Part shown: positions 24,899-34,241 of the stretch, piece by piece
Numbering within the stretch: the stretch's first letter is position 1
Layout: every line of letters begins with the position of its first letter
NCBI GenBank assembly: GCA_017541145.1
Contig: JAFXZT010000099.1
Coordinates: forward strand, 62,001-126,000
Length of the DNA: 64,000 bases
Origin: Bacteroidales bacterium
Lineage (GTDB): Bacteria > Bacteroidota > Bacteroidia > Bacteroidales > UBA3824
Reading direction: 5' to 3'
Notes under the pieces: generated by a model
The model's input: only the letters and a program-made list of their open reading frames with translations
Told to the model about the DNA's origin: nothing
Database searches by the model: none
Program-made: the position numbers and the translations under genes

Positions 24899-26104
24899 AT
24901 GATTAAACAATTAGTATTAGCAGCAGCAGCTCTTAGCCTTGTAATTCCGGCAACAGCTCAACAAGACACAAAAGACGAGGGCTTTAAATTCACTACTGTA
25001 AAAGCTCTTCCTATTTCCAGCGTAAAAAATCAACACAGAAGCAGTACTTGCTGGTGTTTCTCTACTCTTAGCTATTTTGAAAGCGAACTTCTTCGTCTCG
25101 GCAAGGGTGAATACGATTTTTCTGAAGCATTTGTAGTTAACAAAACAATGATGGACCGAGCTGAAAAGGCTGTTCGTACTCATGGCGATGTTTCTTTCTC
25201 GCCGGGCGGTTTCGCTTCTGACGTTCAATATTGTTGGAAACATTACGGTATTATCCCTCAAGATGCAATGCCTGCTATGGGAACTCTTTACGGCGATTCT
25301 CTTCCTAACAACAGCGAAATGGATGGAATTGCAAAGGCATACGTTGATGCTATCGTAAAAGAAGATGAAGACGGCGCAAGCAAAACTCTCTCTCCTGTTT
25401 GGAAAAAAGGTTTGCAAGGTATTTATGATTCTTACCTCGGCAAATGTCCTGAAAAATTCACTTACAAAGGCAAAGAATACACTCCACAATCATTCGCTGC
25501 AAGTCTCGGACTCAATATGGATGATTATGTTGCAATTACTTCTTTTACTCACCATCCGTTCTACGAAAAATTTGTAATTGAAGTTCAAGACAACTGGCGT
25601 TGGGAACAAGCTTACAATGTTACAATCGACGAAATGATGAGATGCGTAGAAAATGCAATTCAAAAGGGTTATACAATTGCTTGGGGTGCAGACGTTTCAG
25701 AACAAGGTTTCTCTCGCAACGGTATCGGTCAGATGCCTGACGTAGAAAACGGTCTTACAGGTTCTGATATGGCACGTTGGACAGGTTTGACTTACAATTA
25801 TGCAAAACGTGAGTTCCTTACTTCAAAACCTTTCAAAGAGATTGTTCCTACTCAAGAACTTCGTCAAAAGGGTTATGACAATTGGGAAACTACAGACGAT
25901 CACGGTATGCTTATCTACGGTATAGCAAAGGATCAAAACGGTAAAAAATATTACATGGCTAAAAACTCTTGGGGTACAGATAATACTTACCAAGGTACAT
26001 GGTATTTTACCGAAGCTTTTGTTGCTTTGAAAACTATTGATATCATGGTTCACAAAGATGCAATTCCAGCTGATATTGCTAAGAAACTTGGTATCAAGAA
26101 ATAA
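24899..26104 (+). CDS. Exported C1 family aminopeptidase (bleomycin hydrolase/PepC-like)
   Basis: A 401-residue papain-fold cysteine peptidase. The signal peptide ends at IPATAQ|Q near residue 21, so unlike cytosolic PepC it is exported. The catalytic Cys51 lies in RSSTCWCFSTLSYFE, the His in DDHGMLIYGIAK and the Asn in AKNSWGTDNTY. The length and the order Q..C..H..N fit the bleomycin hydrolase branch. It probably trims peptides in the periplasm or outside. It is a single-gene unit with its own promoter and a strong terminator. Confidence 0.93.
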   Translation: MIKQLVLAAAALSLVIPATAQQDTKDEGFKFTTVKALPISSVKNQHRSSTCWCFSTLSYFESELLRLGKGEYDFSEAFVVNKTMMDRAEKAVRTHGDVSFSPGGFASDVQYCWKHYGIIPQDAMPAMGTLYGDSLPNNSEMDGIAKAYVDAIVKEDEDGASKTLSPVWKKGLQGIYDSYLGKCPEKFTYKGKEYTPQSFAASLGLNMDDYVAITSFTHHPFYEKFVIEVQDNWRWEQAYNVTIDEMMRCVENAIQKGYTIAWGADVSEQGFSRNGIGQMPDVENGLTGSDMARWTGLTYNYAKREFLTSKPFKEIVPTQELRQKGYDNWETTDDHGMLIYGIAKDQNGKKYYMAKNSWGTDNTYQGTWYFTEAFVALKTIDIMVHKDAIPADIAKKLGIKK

Positions 26105-26148
26105 TTTAGAAATAAAGATTTTTGATTTTATTCACACAATTTAGTTCG

Positions 26149-26188
26149 TCCCTCTTAGGTGCGTTAAGCATCTTTGAGGGATTTTTTT
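26149..26188 (+). terminator. Terminator of the C1 peptidase gene
   Basis: A TCCCTC/GAGGGA stem extended by AG.TGC/GCA.CT pairs, then TTTTTTT. Confidence 0.85.
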
Positions 26189-26212
26189 GAGTGTGTAAAA
26201 AAATCGTTAGGG

Positions 26213-26262
26213 CAAAAAAATACCATGTAGGACAAAGGTATTAATGTTTTATCCTGCATGGT
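26213..26262 (-). terminator. Minus-strand terminator downstream of the small gene at 26341
   Basis: An ACCATGTAGGA/TCCTGCATGGT 11-bp stem (one wobble), followed on the minus strand by ATTTTTTT. It lies about 80 bp after the small ORF stop, with no other minus-strand gene nearby that it could serve. Confidence 0.65.
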
Positions 26263-26340
26263 TTAAAAAGTTTTTAATAAAAAAGTTATTGTTAGATTGG
26301 CATGCAACTAAATGCATTTCATAATTTACAAACAAATAAA

Positions 26341-26454
26341 TTAATTAAGTTTGTAAAGGTCACGGTTTTCTTTTGAATTTTTGAGATTAGAAATTGAAAC
26401 TCCAAAAAAACAGAAAACTGTAAGTGCTAAGATACTAATTACTGTTGCTATCAT
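26341..26454 (-). CDS. Possible 37-residue membrane peptide
   Basis: A short frame from ATG at 26454 gives a peptide with one hydrophobic stretch (MIATVISILALTVFCFFGVS) and a charged tail (NLKNSKENRDLYKLN), the plan of small single-pass membrane proteins. A longer in-frame start exists at 26535. It sits alone on the minus strand between two plus-strand genes and is followed by a minus-strand terminator, which is the main reason to believe the unit is transcribed. I see no clear TAnnTTTG promoter. A non-coding RNA is the alternative. Confidence 0.4.
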   Translation of the reverse strand: MIATVISILALTVFCFFGVSISNLKNSKENRDLYKLN

Positions 26455-26554
26455 AATTTTTTGGTATTTGGTTTGATAATATATTTTATTTAACTTATAC
26501 GTAAATATGAATAAAAAGTTACATAAAATCCACAATATTTTTTATACTTTTTTC

Positions 26555-26562
26555 TAAATTTG
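26555..26562 (+). promoter_or_regulatory. -7 element TAAATTTG for the nitroreductase-upp unit
   Basis: A TAnnTTTG match, 23 bp upstream of the start at 26586. Confidence 0.6.
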
Positions 26563-26585
26563 CCTCGTCCGATAAATTTTGAAAT

Positions 26586-27227
26586 ATGGCAGACAACTAT
26601 TTGGAAAACAGATACAATGAAGTTTTCGGGTCAAAGAAAACTATAAAGAAGGTAGGTCAAACACTTGACAGTATGTTACTAAAAAACCGCAGTACAAGAG
26701 GTTATGACCCCGACGTGATAATCTCGGAAGATGTTCTGAAGAAGATAATAAATGTTAACACCAAAGTAGCTTCGGCACGAAATCAGCAGGTATTGAGATT
26801 TAAGATGGTAACAAAAAATACCGGTGCTGACATCGTTTTAGAAAATATAAAACTCGGCGGCGCATTACCGGAACTTCATTTACCTTTTGCCGGAACTGAG
26901 CCTAACGCATTTATTATTATATGCAGTACTGTAAAAGAAAACAAATTTATTGATATGGATTTGGGAATTTCGATGCAATCCATGCTGCTAAAAGCCGTAG
27001 AAATAGGTCTTAACGGTATTATTATTGCGGCGTTCAACAAGGACGAAATTAGTAAAGCTTTTAATCTGAAATACGAACCGTTGGCAGTACTTGCGATTGG
27101 CAAATCCAAAGAGGTTATAAAACTTGTAAATATAAATCCTGAAGATAATCATAACTATTACCGCGACGAAAATAATATTCAATACGTACCTAAAATCGCT
27201 GTTGACAATCTGATTATCAATGACTAA
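26586..27227 (+). CDS. Nitroreductase family flavoprotein
   Basis: A 213-residue FMN-binding nitroreductase-fold protein. Motifs: LLKNRSTRGYDPD (phosphate of FMN), ASARNQQVLRFKMVT, the mid-domain MDLGISMQSMLLKAVEIGLN and the LAVLAIGKSKE strand that closes the fold. About 20 residues precede the usual NfnB/NfsB start. The substrate cannot be predicted. It begins 25 bp before upp in the same direction, probably one transcript. Confidence 0.88.
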   Translation: MADNYLENRYNEVFGSKKTIKKVGQTLDSMLLKNRSTRGYDPDVIISEDVLKKIINVNTKVASARNQQVLRFKMVTKNTGADIVLENIKLGGALPELHLPFAGTEPNAFIIICSTVKENKFIDMDLGISMQSMLLKAVEIGLNGIIIAAFNKDEISKAFNLKYEPLAVLAIGKSKEVIKLVNINPEDNHNYYRDENNIQYVPKIAVDNLIIND

Positions 27228-27251
27228 AATATAACAAAATTAAACAAAGAA

Positions 27252-27908
27252 ATGAAGATACATCGTTTACAAGACACCAACTCTATCGCCGGAAATTATA
27301 TCCGACAAATGCGCGACATCAACATCCAAAAAGATTCGTTGAGATTTCGTAACAATATCAAAAGACTGGCTCATATATTGGCTTACGAGATTTCTAAGGA
27401 ATTGGATTACAAGAATATTGTAGTAGAAACTCCGCTCGACAAAGCTAACTGCTCTGTAGTAAGCGACCAAGTGGTAATTGCTTCGGTATTAAGAGCCGGC
27501 TTACCAATGCACGAAGGTTTTATTGATATTTTTGACAGTGCCGAAAACGCATTTTTGTCAGAATACCGTTCTTACAACGCTGACGGCAAAAGTTTTGAAA
27601 TTAAATTTGAATACATGGCTTCACCGAATATCGACGGTAAGACATTAATTATTGTAGATCCGATGCTTGCCACAGGTTCGTCGGTAATTGTAGCAATGAA
27701 TGCGCTTCTAAGGAACGGAAAACCAAAGCATATTTATTTTGCATCGGTATTTTCATCAAAACAAGGTATCGAAACTCTCAGCAACAATATTGATAGGGAT
27801 TTATGCGATATTTGGACAGTAGTTACCGACCCTGTTTTGAACTCACACGGCTATATCGTACCGGGCTTGGGCGATGCCGGCGACCTTTGTTACGGTCAAA
27901 AATTGTAA
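27252..27908 (+). CDS. upp: Uracil phosphoribosyltransferase
   Basis: A 218-residue enzyme that makes UMP from uracil and PRPP (pyrimidine salvage). The PRPP-binding motif is IIVDPMLATGSSVIVAMNAL; the uracil-binding end carries the LNSHGYIVPGLGDAGDLCYG signature. The segment ASVLRAGLPMHEGFIDIF is also conserved. It is the second gene of the nitroreductase unit, followed by a strong terminator. Confidence 0.97.
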   Translation: MKIHRLQDTNSIAGNYIRQMRDINIQKDSLRFRNNIKRLAHILAYEISKELDYKNIVVETPLDKANCSVVSDQVVIASVLRAGLPMHEGFIDIFDSAENAFLSEYRSYNADGKSFEIKFEYMASPNIDGKTLIIVDPMLATGSSVIVAMNALLRNGKPKHIYFASVFSSKQGIETLSNNIDRDLCDIWTVVTDPVLNSHGYIVPGLGDAGDLCYGQKL

Positions 27909-27924
27909 AAAAGAAAAATAATCA

Positions 27925-27960
27925 GAGTAGGAGAATTATTTTTTCCTACTCACTTTTTTT
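27925..27960 (+). terminator. Terminator of the nitroreductase-upp unit
   Basis: A perfect GAGTAGGA/TCCTACTC stem followed by ACTTTTTTT, 17 bp after the upp stop. Confidence 0.9.
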
Positions 27961-27997
27961 AAATTTAGTGTTATTCTAAGGCCACTAAAAAATATAA

Positions 27998-29287
27998 TTA
28001 ATCCGAAAGAATTATTACAGGCTTTTTGGGAGGAGAAGGTATTCTAATTTTTTTACTATATTTTTTTTCGATTCCGTCATCCAATACAACATTCAACTTA
28101 ACTTCATAAAGACCCGATGTATTATAAATGTGCGTTGGATTAATATCAGTAGACTGCGAACCATCACCAAAATTCCAACTACAACTTGTAATATTATTAA
28201 ATAACGGACATAAAAAAAATACTGTATTACAAGAAAAATCAACTCTGATATTAGAAGGATTAAATACATAGTCAGGAAAAAGAGTTGAAGTTCCGTTTTC
28301 CAAAAAAATTTTATCAATAAAATATTTAGGAGAAGGAGAATCAACGTCAGTAACTATATCAAGATATTTTTTTGCCCTAGCTATATATAAATTACCGTCA
28401 GGACCTAATATAATATCATTAACACCTTCCAATAACTCATTTTCAGAAACAGGAGAAGAAAAAACAACCTCACCATCCACTAATAAATTATCGGATTCAT
28501 ATCTATATAATGATAAAATTTTATCGCTACTGACATTAATTGTATAAATATATTTTCCTGATGGAGAAATCGCTGCATTTTTTATTTCGCTATATGTCTG
28601 AAAATTACTTATATATCCTGTTTTAACATCAAAATCCATAACAAGAAGGCCAGATGCCTGATTAAGATAAATTTTGCTGTGTTGCGGATTATCAAAACTT
28701 TTCATAACATTAAACGTAAAAGGGAATGTAAATCCAACATCATATCGATTTTTAAGAACAAGATTTCCCTCTGATAGTTCGTAAACCATTATATCTTGAG
28801 TACCTTTTGTATTAGCAAGAACCCAAAGTGTATTTTTATCAGAAGGAACAATATGGATGAAATTAAAAAACTTCTCTTGTAGTACTTGTTCTTTAACAAC
28901 TTTTTCTGATTTCGATAAGTCAAATTGTGTATATAGAACAAAATAACGATGACCATTAATGCAAGCTTCAAATTTATAGAATAAATTGGGATTAATAGGA
29001 TCTTGTGCAATGCAAATATATGAATGTTTTGCGTCACATTTTTTTATTTGAACAAAATCACCATTCCAAATTCCACCCAAACTTCCACAAACTTCAACTT
29101 CTCCTTTATAATTTCCAATAACAAAACCTCGATTTATATTAGAAATGGATGGGAAAATTTTTATATTACCTAACTCATCAATACGAACAATACAATCAAT
29201 CTGTGACCAAAACTCATAGCCAAATTGCGCCACAGATTGATTGAATAATCCCAAAAGAATTACTATAAAACAAAATAAAAATTTCAT
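27998..29287 (-). CDS. Exported PKD-domain protein
   Basis: A 429-residue exported protein with a signal peptide (MKFLFCFIVILLGLFNQSVA|Q). Residues about 40-330 contain repeated strand patterns with SPSGKYIYTIN and LGPDGNLYIARAK, suggesting a beta-propeller. A PKD domain follows at about residues 350-415 (SCSWNFGDGSQSTDI, THIYNTSGLYEVKLNV). It is similar to surface proteins of Bacteroidetes; no type IX C-terminal sorting domain is evident after the PKD. The ATG overlaps the upstream lipoprotein stop by 4 bp (ATGA). Confidence 0.85.
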   Translation of the reverse strand: MKFLFCFIVILLGLFNQSVAQFGYEFWSQIDCIVRIDELGNIKIFPSISNINRGFVIGNYKGEVEVCGSLGGIWNGDFVQIKKCDAKHSYICIAQDPINPNLFYKFEACINGHRYFVLYTQFDLSKSEKVVKEQVLQEKFFNFIHIVPSDKNTLWVLANTKGTQDIMVYELSEGNLVLKNRYDVGFTFPFTFNVMKSFDNPQHSKIYLNQASGLLVMDFDVKTGYISNFQTYSEIKNAAISPSGKYIYTINVSSDKILSLYRYESDNLLVDGEVVFSSPVSENELLEGVNDIILGPDGNLYIARAKKYLDIVTDVDSPSPKYFIDKIFLENGTSTLFPDYVFNPSNIRVDFSCNTVFFLCPLFNNITSCSWNFGDGSQSTDINPTHIYNTSGLYEVKLNVVLDDGIEKKYSKKIRIPSPPKKPVIILSD

Positions 29288-30255
29288 TTTGTTAAATACT
29301 TTGGCTCGAATACATAACGAACAGACAATCTTTCATTATCATAAATAGTAGCATTTACAGAAAAGAGCGCAGATGCAACAAAATTAAATGTATTTCCACT
29401 ATTGTTTTTATAATCAATTCTTAAAGGTTGATGCCCACTTTTAGAATTCAGATAACTAACTGACGTCCAAAAACTACCTCTCTGATTTAAACCGTTAAAA
29501 GTTTGAGAACAATTATGAGGATCACTATAACTGCCTCCTAAACAATGAAATGCTTTAGAATCATCAGCATCTGCATCTTCAATTCCGAACAAAAACATAT
29601 CATAATACATATATTTTGATACATCAGCTACTCCTTGATCATAACAATCATCGATACTAAAACCATTATCGTAATTATAACCCAAAGAATCAACCTCAAG
29701 TAAATCATATATATCCTCTTTATTTGGTAATCTACCCTTTACGGTTAATCCTTGAATTACAGTACCATCAACTTTGTAAATAGGCAATTTCATGGTAAAG
29801 TCTTGAGCTAAGGCATTAGCAGCATACCAAGAATATAAACGACCATATTTAGCAGCATTAGCCTCAGAATATTGATATGCACAACAACCTGTATCAAGTT
29901 TAACACTTAAATTTTCTAACATGATGTAAAAATACTTATCAGAATTTCGTCTGTTAATTTTCATCACTTTATATCGTACAGATTTATCTTTCTTATAAGT
30001 ACAACTATCAAATTGATATTCTTTACCTAAATCAGAAAGATTAATGTAATATCCTTTCGAGATAGCATTTGGACTCAATACTGATAAATTCCATTGCTGA
30101 CCATACGGAATATACTCATTTGCTGCATACATTCTACACTCTTCATCATCAGAATGAGTCGATATTGTCACTTCTTCTTTTTCACATGACACAATTGAAA
30201 TCATAAACGATATAATTGCTAATGCAAATAATGTTTTTTTAATAATCTTTTTCAT
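29284..30255 (-). CDS. FISUMP-domain lipoprotein
   Basis: A 323-residue lipoprotein from ATG at 30255 (MKKIIKKTLFALAII..SIVSC, lipidated Cys). Residues from about 110 follow the Fibrobacter succinogenes major paralogous domain plan: YGRLYSWYAANAL, RLPNKEDIYDLLEVD, FNGLNQRGSFWTSVSY and the closing LSVRYVFE. Three or more cysteines could form disulfides. It lies immediately upstream of, and overlaps, the PKD protein, so the two are probably expressed together at the cell surface. Function unknown. Confidence 0.85.
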   Translation of the reverse strand: MKKIIKKTLFALAIISFMISIVSCEKEEVTISTHSDDEECRMYAANEYIPYGQQWNLSVLSPNAISKGYYINLSDLGKEYQFDSCTYKKDKSVRYKVMKINRRNSDKYFYIMLENLSVKLDTGCCAYQYSEANAAKYGRLYSWYAANALAQDFTMKLPIYKVDGTVIQGLTVKGRLPNKEDIYDLLEVDSLGYNYDNGFSIDDCYDQGVADVSKYMYYDMFLFGIEDADADDSKAFHCLGGSYSDPHNCSQTFNGLNQRGSFWTSVSYLNSKSGHQPLRIDYKNNSGNTFNFVASALFSVNATIYDNERLSVRYVFEPKYLTK

Positions 30256-30360
30256 AATATGATAATTTAAATACATTTTTTTCTAAAACATAAGATGATA
30301 CAGTTTTAAATATCTAATATATAGAAAAATTTAAACTATAACAACTAACTAAGAACATTG

Positions 30361-30368
30361 CAAAAATA
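30361..30368 (-). promoter_or_regulatory. -7 element TATTTTTG for the FISUMP-PKD unit
   Basis: A TAnnTTTG match on the minus strand, about 105 bp upstream of the lipoprotein start. Confidence 0.55.
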
Positions 30369-30430
30369 AACAAATAAAATTTAAAATCCAAAAGAAAAAT
30401 AAAAAATTTATTTATATTTTATCTGATAAT

Positions 30431-30463
30431 AAAAAAAGGCTGCCCGACGGACAGCCTTTTTTT
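30431..30463. terminator. Bidirectional terminator downstream of pnp
   Basis: AAAAAAAGGCTG and CAGCCTTTTTTT arms around a short GC-rich loop, so either strand ends in seven T residues. It serves pnp (minus). Confidence 0.9.
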
Positions 30464-30487
30464 ATTTTTATATAATTTGCTACAGAA

Positions 30488-32785
30488 TTATTCTTGAGGA
30501 GCAAAATTATTGTTGTCGTTGTTGTTAGGACGGAAATTACCGCGATTGTTGCCACCGCGATTGTTACCGCCATTACGATTGTTGCCTCCATTACCACGGT
30601 TGCCGCCGTTTGGACGAGGACCGTTGTTAGGACGTTTGAAATCGTTAACAGGTCTTTCTACATAGCCTTCAGGTTTTGGGAGAAGCACTTTGCGAGAAAG
30701 TTTGAATTTACCGTTTTTCTTATCAATATCGATAAGTTTTACTTCTACTTCGTCGCCTTCTTTGATAACATCAGCTACGTTGTCGATACGTTTCCAATCC
30801 ATTTCAGAAACATGGAGAAGACCTTCTTTACCAGGGAGGATTTCAACGAAAGCACCGAATTCTACTACTGATTTTACTTTACCTTTGTAAACTTCGCCAA
30901 TTTCCGGCTCAGCAACAATAGCGCGAACTCTTGCAACAGCAGCATCCATATCAGCCTTGTTGACAGCCGAGATAGAAACCATGCCTTGACCTTCAAGCTC
31001 TTCGATAGTAATAACAGAATTTGTAGAAGCCTGAATTTCTTGAATAACTTTTCCACCGGGTCCTATAACAGCTCCGATGTAATCTTTTGCAATTGCAAAT
31101 TTCACCATACGAGGTACGAATGGTTTGAAATCTTCTCTTGGTTTTGCAATCGTCTGAAGCATAATGCCGAGGATATGAGCACGACCTTCTTTAGCTTGTT
31201 GAAGAGCGTTAGAAAGGATTTCGTAGCTCAAACCGTCAACCTTGATATCCATCTGACAAGCAGTGATACCGTCAGGAGTACCTGCAACTTTGAAGTCCAT
31301 ATCGCCCAAGTGATCTTCGTCACCGAGAATATCTGACAATACAGCGTATTTATCTGATTCAGTATCGGTGATAAGACCCATTGCAATACCTGAAACCGGT
31401 TTCTTAATCTTAACGCCGGCATCCATCAATGCGAGACATCCGCCGCAAACTGACGCCATAGAAGAAGAACCGTTAGATTCCAAGATGTCAGAAACTACAC
31501 GGATTGTATACGGATTTTCTTCCGGAGAAGGAAGTACTTTCTTGAGAGCACGGTGAGCCAAGTTACCGTGACCTACTTCACGACGAGAAATACCTCTTAC
31601 GCCACGAGCTTCGCCTGTAGCAAACGGAGGGAAGTTGTAATGAAGAAGGAAATTGTTTCTGCCTTGTTCCAAAACACCGTCGATAATTTGTTCATCGAGT
31701 TTTGTACCCAAAGTACAAGTAGCCAACGACTGAGTTTCACCACGAGTGAAAATTGCAGAACCGTGTACTGAAGGAAGTACATCTGTTTCGCACCAAATAG
31801 GACGAATTTCGTTGGTTTTACGAGAATCAAGACGAATACCTTCATCAAGAATAAGGCGACGTACAGCAGTACGAAGTTCGTCGTTGAAATATCTGTCGAT
31901 AAGAATTTTCTTTTCTTCGAGTTCTTCCTCAGTTAAGCCGAGAGATTCAATAAAATCTTCTTCGATTTTGTCAAAAGCATCAGCTCTTTCATGTTTAGGA
32001 AGACCTAACTTTGCAGTATCGTAAATCTTCTGATAAAGTTCAGACTTAATCTTAGCCTGAAGTTCTGGATCAGAAATTTCAGGTTCGTATTCGCGTTTTA
32101 CAACACCCTTAGCTTCAGCCAATTCCTTCTGAATTTGGCAAAGCGGTTTGATAGCATCGTGAGCAGCTTTGATAGCTTCAAGCATTTCAGCTTCAGAAAC
32201 TTCGTTCATTTCGCCTTCCACCATAAGGATGTTTTCGTAAGTAGCACCTACTACCATTTCGATATCAGCACGTTCATTTTGTTCAAAAGTCGGGTTGATA
32301 ACGAATTTACCGTCAACTCTTGCTACTCTTACTTCAGCAATAGGATGTTCGATAGGCACATCAGAAACAGCCAAAGCACAAGAAGCAGCGAAACCGGCGT
32401 AAGCATCCGGCATAGTTTCTTTGTCAGCCGAAAGAAGATATACATTCACAAAAGTTTCAGAATGGTAATCTTTAGGGAAAAGAGGTCTCAAAGCACGGTC
32501 GATAAGACGTGCAGTAAGAATTTCATAATCCGAAGCTTTACCTTCACGTTTTAAGAACCCACCCGGGAAACGTCCGTTACTATAATACTTCTCTTGATAT
32601 TCAACAGTCAAAGGCATAAAGTCAGCTTCCGGATTAGATTCCTTAGAAGAACAAACAGTAGCCAAAAGAACTGTATTGCCCTGACGCAGAATTACAGAAC
32701 CATCGGCTTGTTTAGCCAATTTGCCTGTTTCGATGGAAATTACTCGACCATCAGGAAGATTTATTTCTTTTGTTATTACGTTCAT
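30488..32785 (-). CDS. pnp: Polyribonucleotide nucleotidyltransferase (PNPase) with Asn/Gly-rich tail
   Basis: A 765-residue 3'-5' phosphorolytic exoribonuclease. Order of domains: RNase PH 1 (residues 1-150; [12 protein letters not shown]), helical linker, RNase PH 2 (from about 330; [19 protein letters not shown] and [21 protein letters not shown]), KH (about 570-625; [11 protein letters not shown]) and S1 (about 635-705; [22 protein letters not shown]). The tail after residue about 715 is low complexity, rich in Asn, Gly and Arg. rpsO is upstream with a terminator between. The leader holds a 12-bp hairpin. Confidence 0.98.
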   Translation of the reverse strand: MNVITKEINLPDGRVISIETGKLAKQADGSVILRQGNTVLLATVCSSKESNPEADFMPLTVEYQEKYYSNGRFPGGFLKREGKASDYEILTARLIDRALRPLFPKDYHSETFVNVYLLSADKETMPDAYAGFAASCALAVSDVPIEHPIAEVRVARVDGKFVINPTFEQNERADIEMVVGATYENILMVEGEMNEVSEAEMLEAIKAAHDAIKPLCQIQKELAEAKGVVKREYEPEISDPELQAKIKSELYQKIYDTAKLGLPKHERADAFDKIEEDFIESLGLTEEELEEKKILIDRYFNDELRTAVRRLILDEGIRLDSRKTNEIRPIWCETDVLPSVHGSAIFTRGETQSLATCTLGTKLDEQIIDGVLEQGRNNFLLHYNFPPFATGEARGVRGISRREVGHGNLAHRALKKVLPSPEENPYTIRVVSDILESNGSSSMASVCGGCLALMDAGVKIKKPVSGIAMGLITDTESDKYAVLSDILGDEDHLGDMDFKVAGTPDGITACQMDIKVDGLSYEILSNALQQAKEGRAHILGIMLQTIAKPREDFKPFVPRMVKFAIAKDYIGAVIGPGGKVIQEIQASTNSVITIEELEGQGMVSISAVNKADMDAAVARVRAIVAEPEIGEVYKGKVKSVVEFGAFVEILPGKEGLLHVSEMDWKRIDNVADVIKEGDEVEVKLIDIDKKNGKFKLSRKVLLPKPEGYVERPVNDFKRPNNGPRPNGGNRGNGGNNRNGGNNRGGNNRGNFRPNNNDNNNFAPQE

Positions 32786-32808
32786 TATAGAAATTTTTGA
32801 GATAAGGG

Positions 32809-32846
32809 ATATAAAATTTCAACGGATAATAAAAAATTTTATATCT
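32809..32846 (-). promoter_or_regulatory. Leader hairpin of pnp
   Basis: GATATAAAATTT (32809-32820) and AAATTTTATATC (32835-32846) form a perfect 12-bp stem with a 14-nt loop, about 24 nt upstream of the pnp start. In E. coli, pnp is autoregulated through an RNase III-cut leader hairpin; whether this one is analogous is inference. Confidence 0.6.
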
Positions 32847-32888
32847 ATGCAAAAAAATAATTGTCTAATTTAAGGAAGTAAAGAATTG

Positions 32889-32922
32889 AAAAAGGAAAGA
32901 CCGAAAAAAAATCAGCCTTTCC
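32889..32922 (-). terminator. Terminator or attenuator between rpsO and pnp
   Basis: A GGAAAG/CTTTCC stem with a further GGC.GA/CGGTC partial extension, then TTTTTC on the minus strand, 15 bp after rpsO. Confidence 0.6.
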
Positions 32923-32936
32923 TCAAGATTTTTTAA

Positions 32937-33206
32937 TTACTTTCTCAAGCCTAAAGCCTTGATAAGTGCTCTATATCTTTCGATGTCCTTTTTCTTGAGA
33001 TAATCAAGAAGTGAACGTCTTTTACCTACCATCATTGTCAATGCTCTTTTTGTACCGAAATCATGAATATTCTTTTTAAGATGTTCGGTTAAGTGCTGAA
33101 TACGGTAGGAAAATAAAGCTACTTGGCTTTCAACAGAACCGGTGTCTTTATTAGACTTTCCGTAGGTTTTGAAAATTTCTTGTTTCTTTTCAGCGTTTAA
33201 ATACAT
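32937..33206 (-). CDS. rpsO: 30S ribosomal protein S15
   Basis: An 89-residue ribosomal protein. The sequence DTGSVESQVALFSYRIQHLT and KRRSLLDYLKKKDIERY are family hallmarks for 16S rRNA helix 22 binding. The rpsO-pnp order is conserved widely in bacteria. A TACCTTTG promoter element lies 38 bp upstream. Confidence 0.98.
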   Translation of the reverse strand: MYLNAEKKQEIFKTYGKSNKDTGSVESQVALFSYRIQHLTEHLKKNIHDFGTKRALTMMVGKRRSLLDYLKKKDIERYRALIKALGLRK

Positions 33207-33243
33207 AATTAACTATTTATTAAAATTTTAATGTGATCGGGCG

Positions 33244-33251
33244 CAAAGGTA
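33244..33251 (-). promoter_or_regulatory. -7 element TACCTTTG for rpsO
   Basis: An exact TAnnTTTG match on the minus strand, followed by GCGCCC. Confidence 0.6.
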
Positions 33252-33300
33252 CGAATTATTTTTTTTTTGGAAAAATATTTTTTGATATTTTTTTGTAAAA

Positions 33301-34221
33301 TTATTTTTTACTCATTTTATACAAAAATTCTTTTTCTTCCGAGGTTAAACTCGTATAGCCTGATTTGGAAATTTTATCCAATATTTCGTCCATCCGTTGC
33401 TGCTCTTTTGCCTTGTATTGATTGTATTGTGCATCGCTCATGCGACTTGTATCGGATGTTTTGGCATTGGAATTTCTGTAAACTACTCTCATACCTCTTT
33501 TGCCGGAAAACGAAAACAATGATACGATTGAATCGATTATTTTGTTGAAACCTTTGGTTAAATCTTTGCCTTGTCGCATTTGCCATCCGAAGATTGCTCC
33601 GAAAACTGCTCCTCCAAGATGTGCAAAATGTCCGCCGGCATTGTCTCCTGATAATTGCATCAAATCGTAAACTACGTAGAACAACGCAAGCCATTTTAAT
33701 GCTATCGGGAAAATTCCGAAGAAATAAACCCTTTCGTCTGGTCTCAATACTGCTACCGAAATTACTATTGCCGTTACCGAAGCCGAAGCTCCAAAACATA
33801 ACGACATCGGCAATACTTGTGAAAATACCGGAAAGATATTGTAACTTAGGATATAAAGCAATGCTCCGCTAAATCCGCCGAGTACATAAACTCCAAACAA
33901 ATGTTTGTTGGTAAGCAGTTGGGTAAACATCCTTCCCATAAAAAACAGCCAAAGCATGTTTCCGAATATATGCCAGAAGTTTACATGCAAAAACATGTAA
34001 GTAAAAGGTGTCCAAAAACGTGTCAACAAATTCCAACCGTAAGCCGGAACTGCGAAATATTTCACCGTCAAAGCTGAAATATAATCGGTATTTGGTGGAA
34101 CTATCAAATAACATAATACATCTGCTATCGAAATCAATAAATAGATAAAAATATTGATGATTAGCAGTTTATTAAGCATTGACGCCTGAAACAAATCTTT
34201 CAGAAAACTATTTTTTACCAT
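33301..34221 (-). CDS. Rhomboid family intramembrane serine protease, copy 2
   Basis: A 306-residue membrane protein with six or so hydrophobic segments. Catalytic Ser is in CFGASASVTAI (family consensus GxSG; here the glycine after Ser is Ala) and His in FAHLGGAVFGAIFGW; the WHIFGNMLWLFFMG segment matches the L1/TM2 HxxxN motif. A cytosolic C-terminal extension of about 90 residues is charged. It follows the other rhomboid by 20 bp, downstream of mutL. Substrates unknown. Confidence 0.9.
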   Translation of the reverse strand: MVKNSFLKDLFQASMLNKLLIINIFIYLLISIADVLCYLIVPPNTDYISALTVKYFAVPAYGWNLLTRFWTPFTYMFLHVNFWHIFGNMLWLFFMGRMFTQLLTNKHLFGVYVLGGFSGALLYILSYNIFPVFSQVLPMSLCFGASASVTAIVISVAVLRPDERVYFFGIFPIALKWLALFYVVYDLMQLSGDNAGGHFAHLGGAVFGAIFGWQMRQGKDLTKGFNKIIDSIVSLFSFSGKRGMRVVYRNSNAKTSDTSRMSDAQYNQYKAKEQQRMDEILDKISKSGYTSLTSEEKEFLYKMSKK

Positions 34222-34241
34222 ATTTTTAATTATTTTTCATA

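Noticed and set aside
22290..26104. The I9-like protein as the specific inhibitor of the C1 peptidase
   Set aside because: Different transcripts and opposite strands; I9 domains act on serine peptidases, not papain-fold ones.
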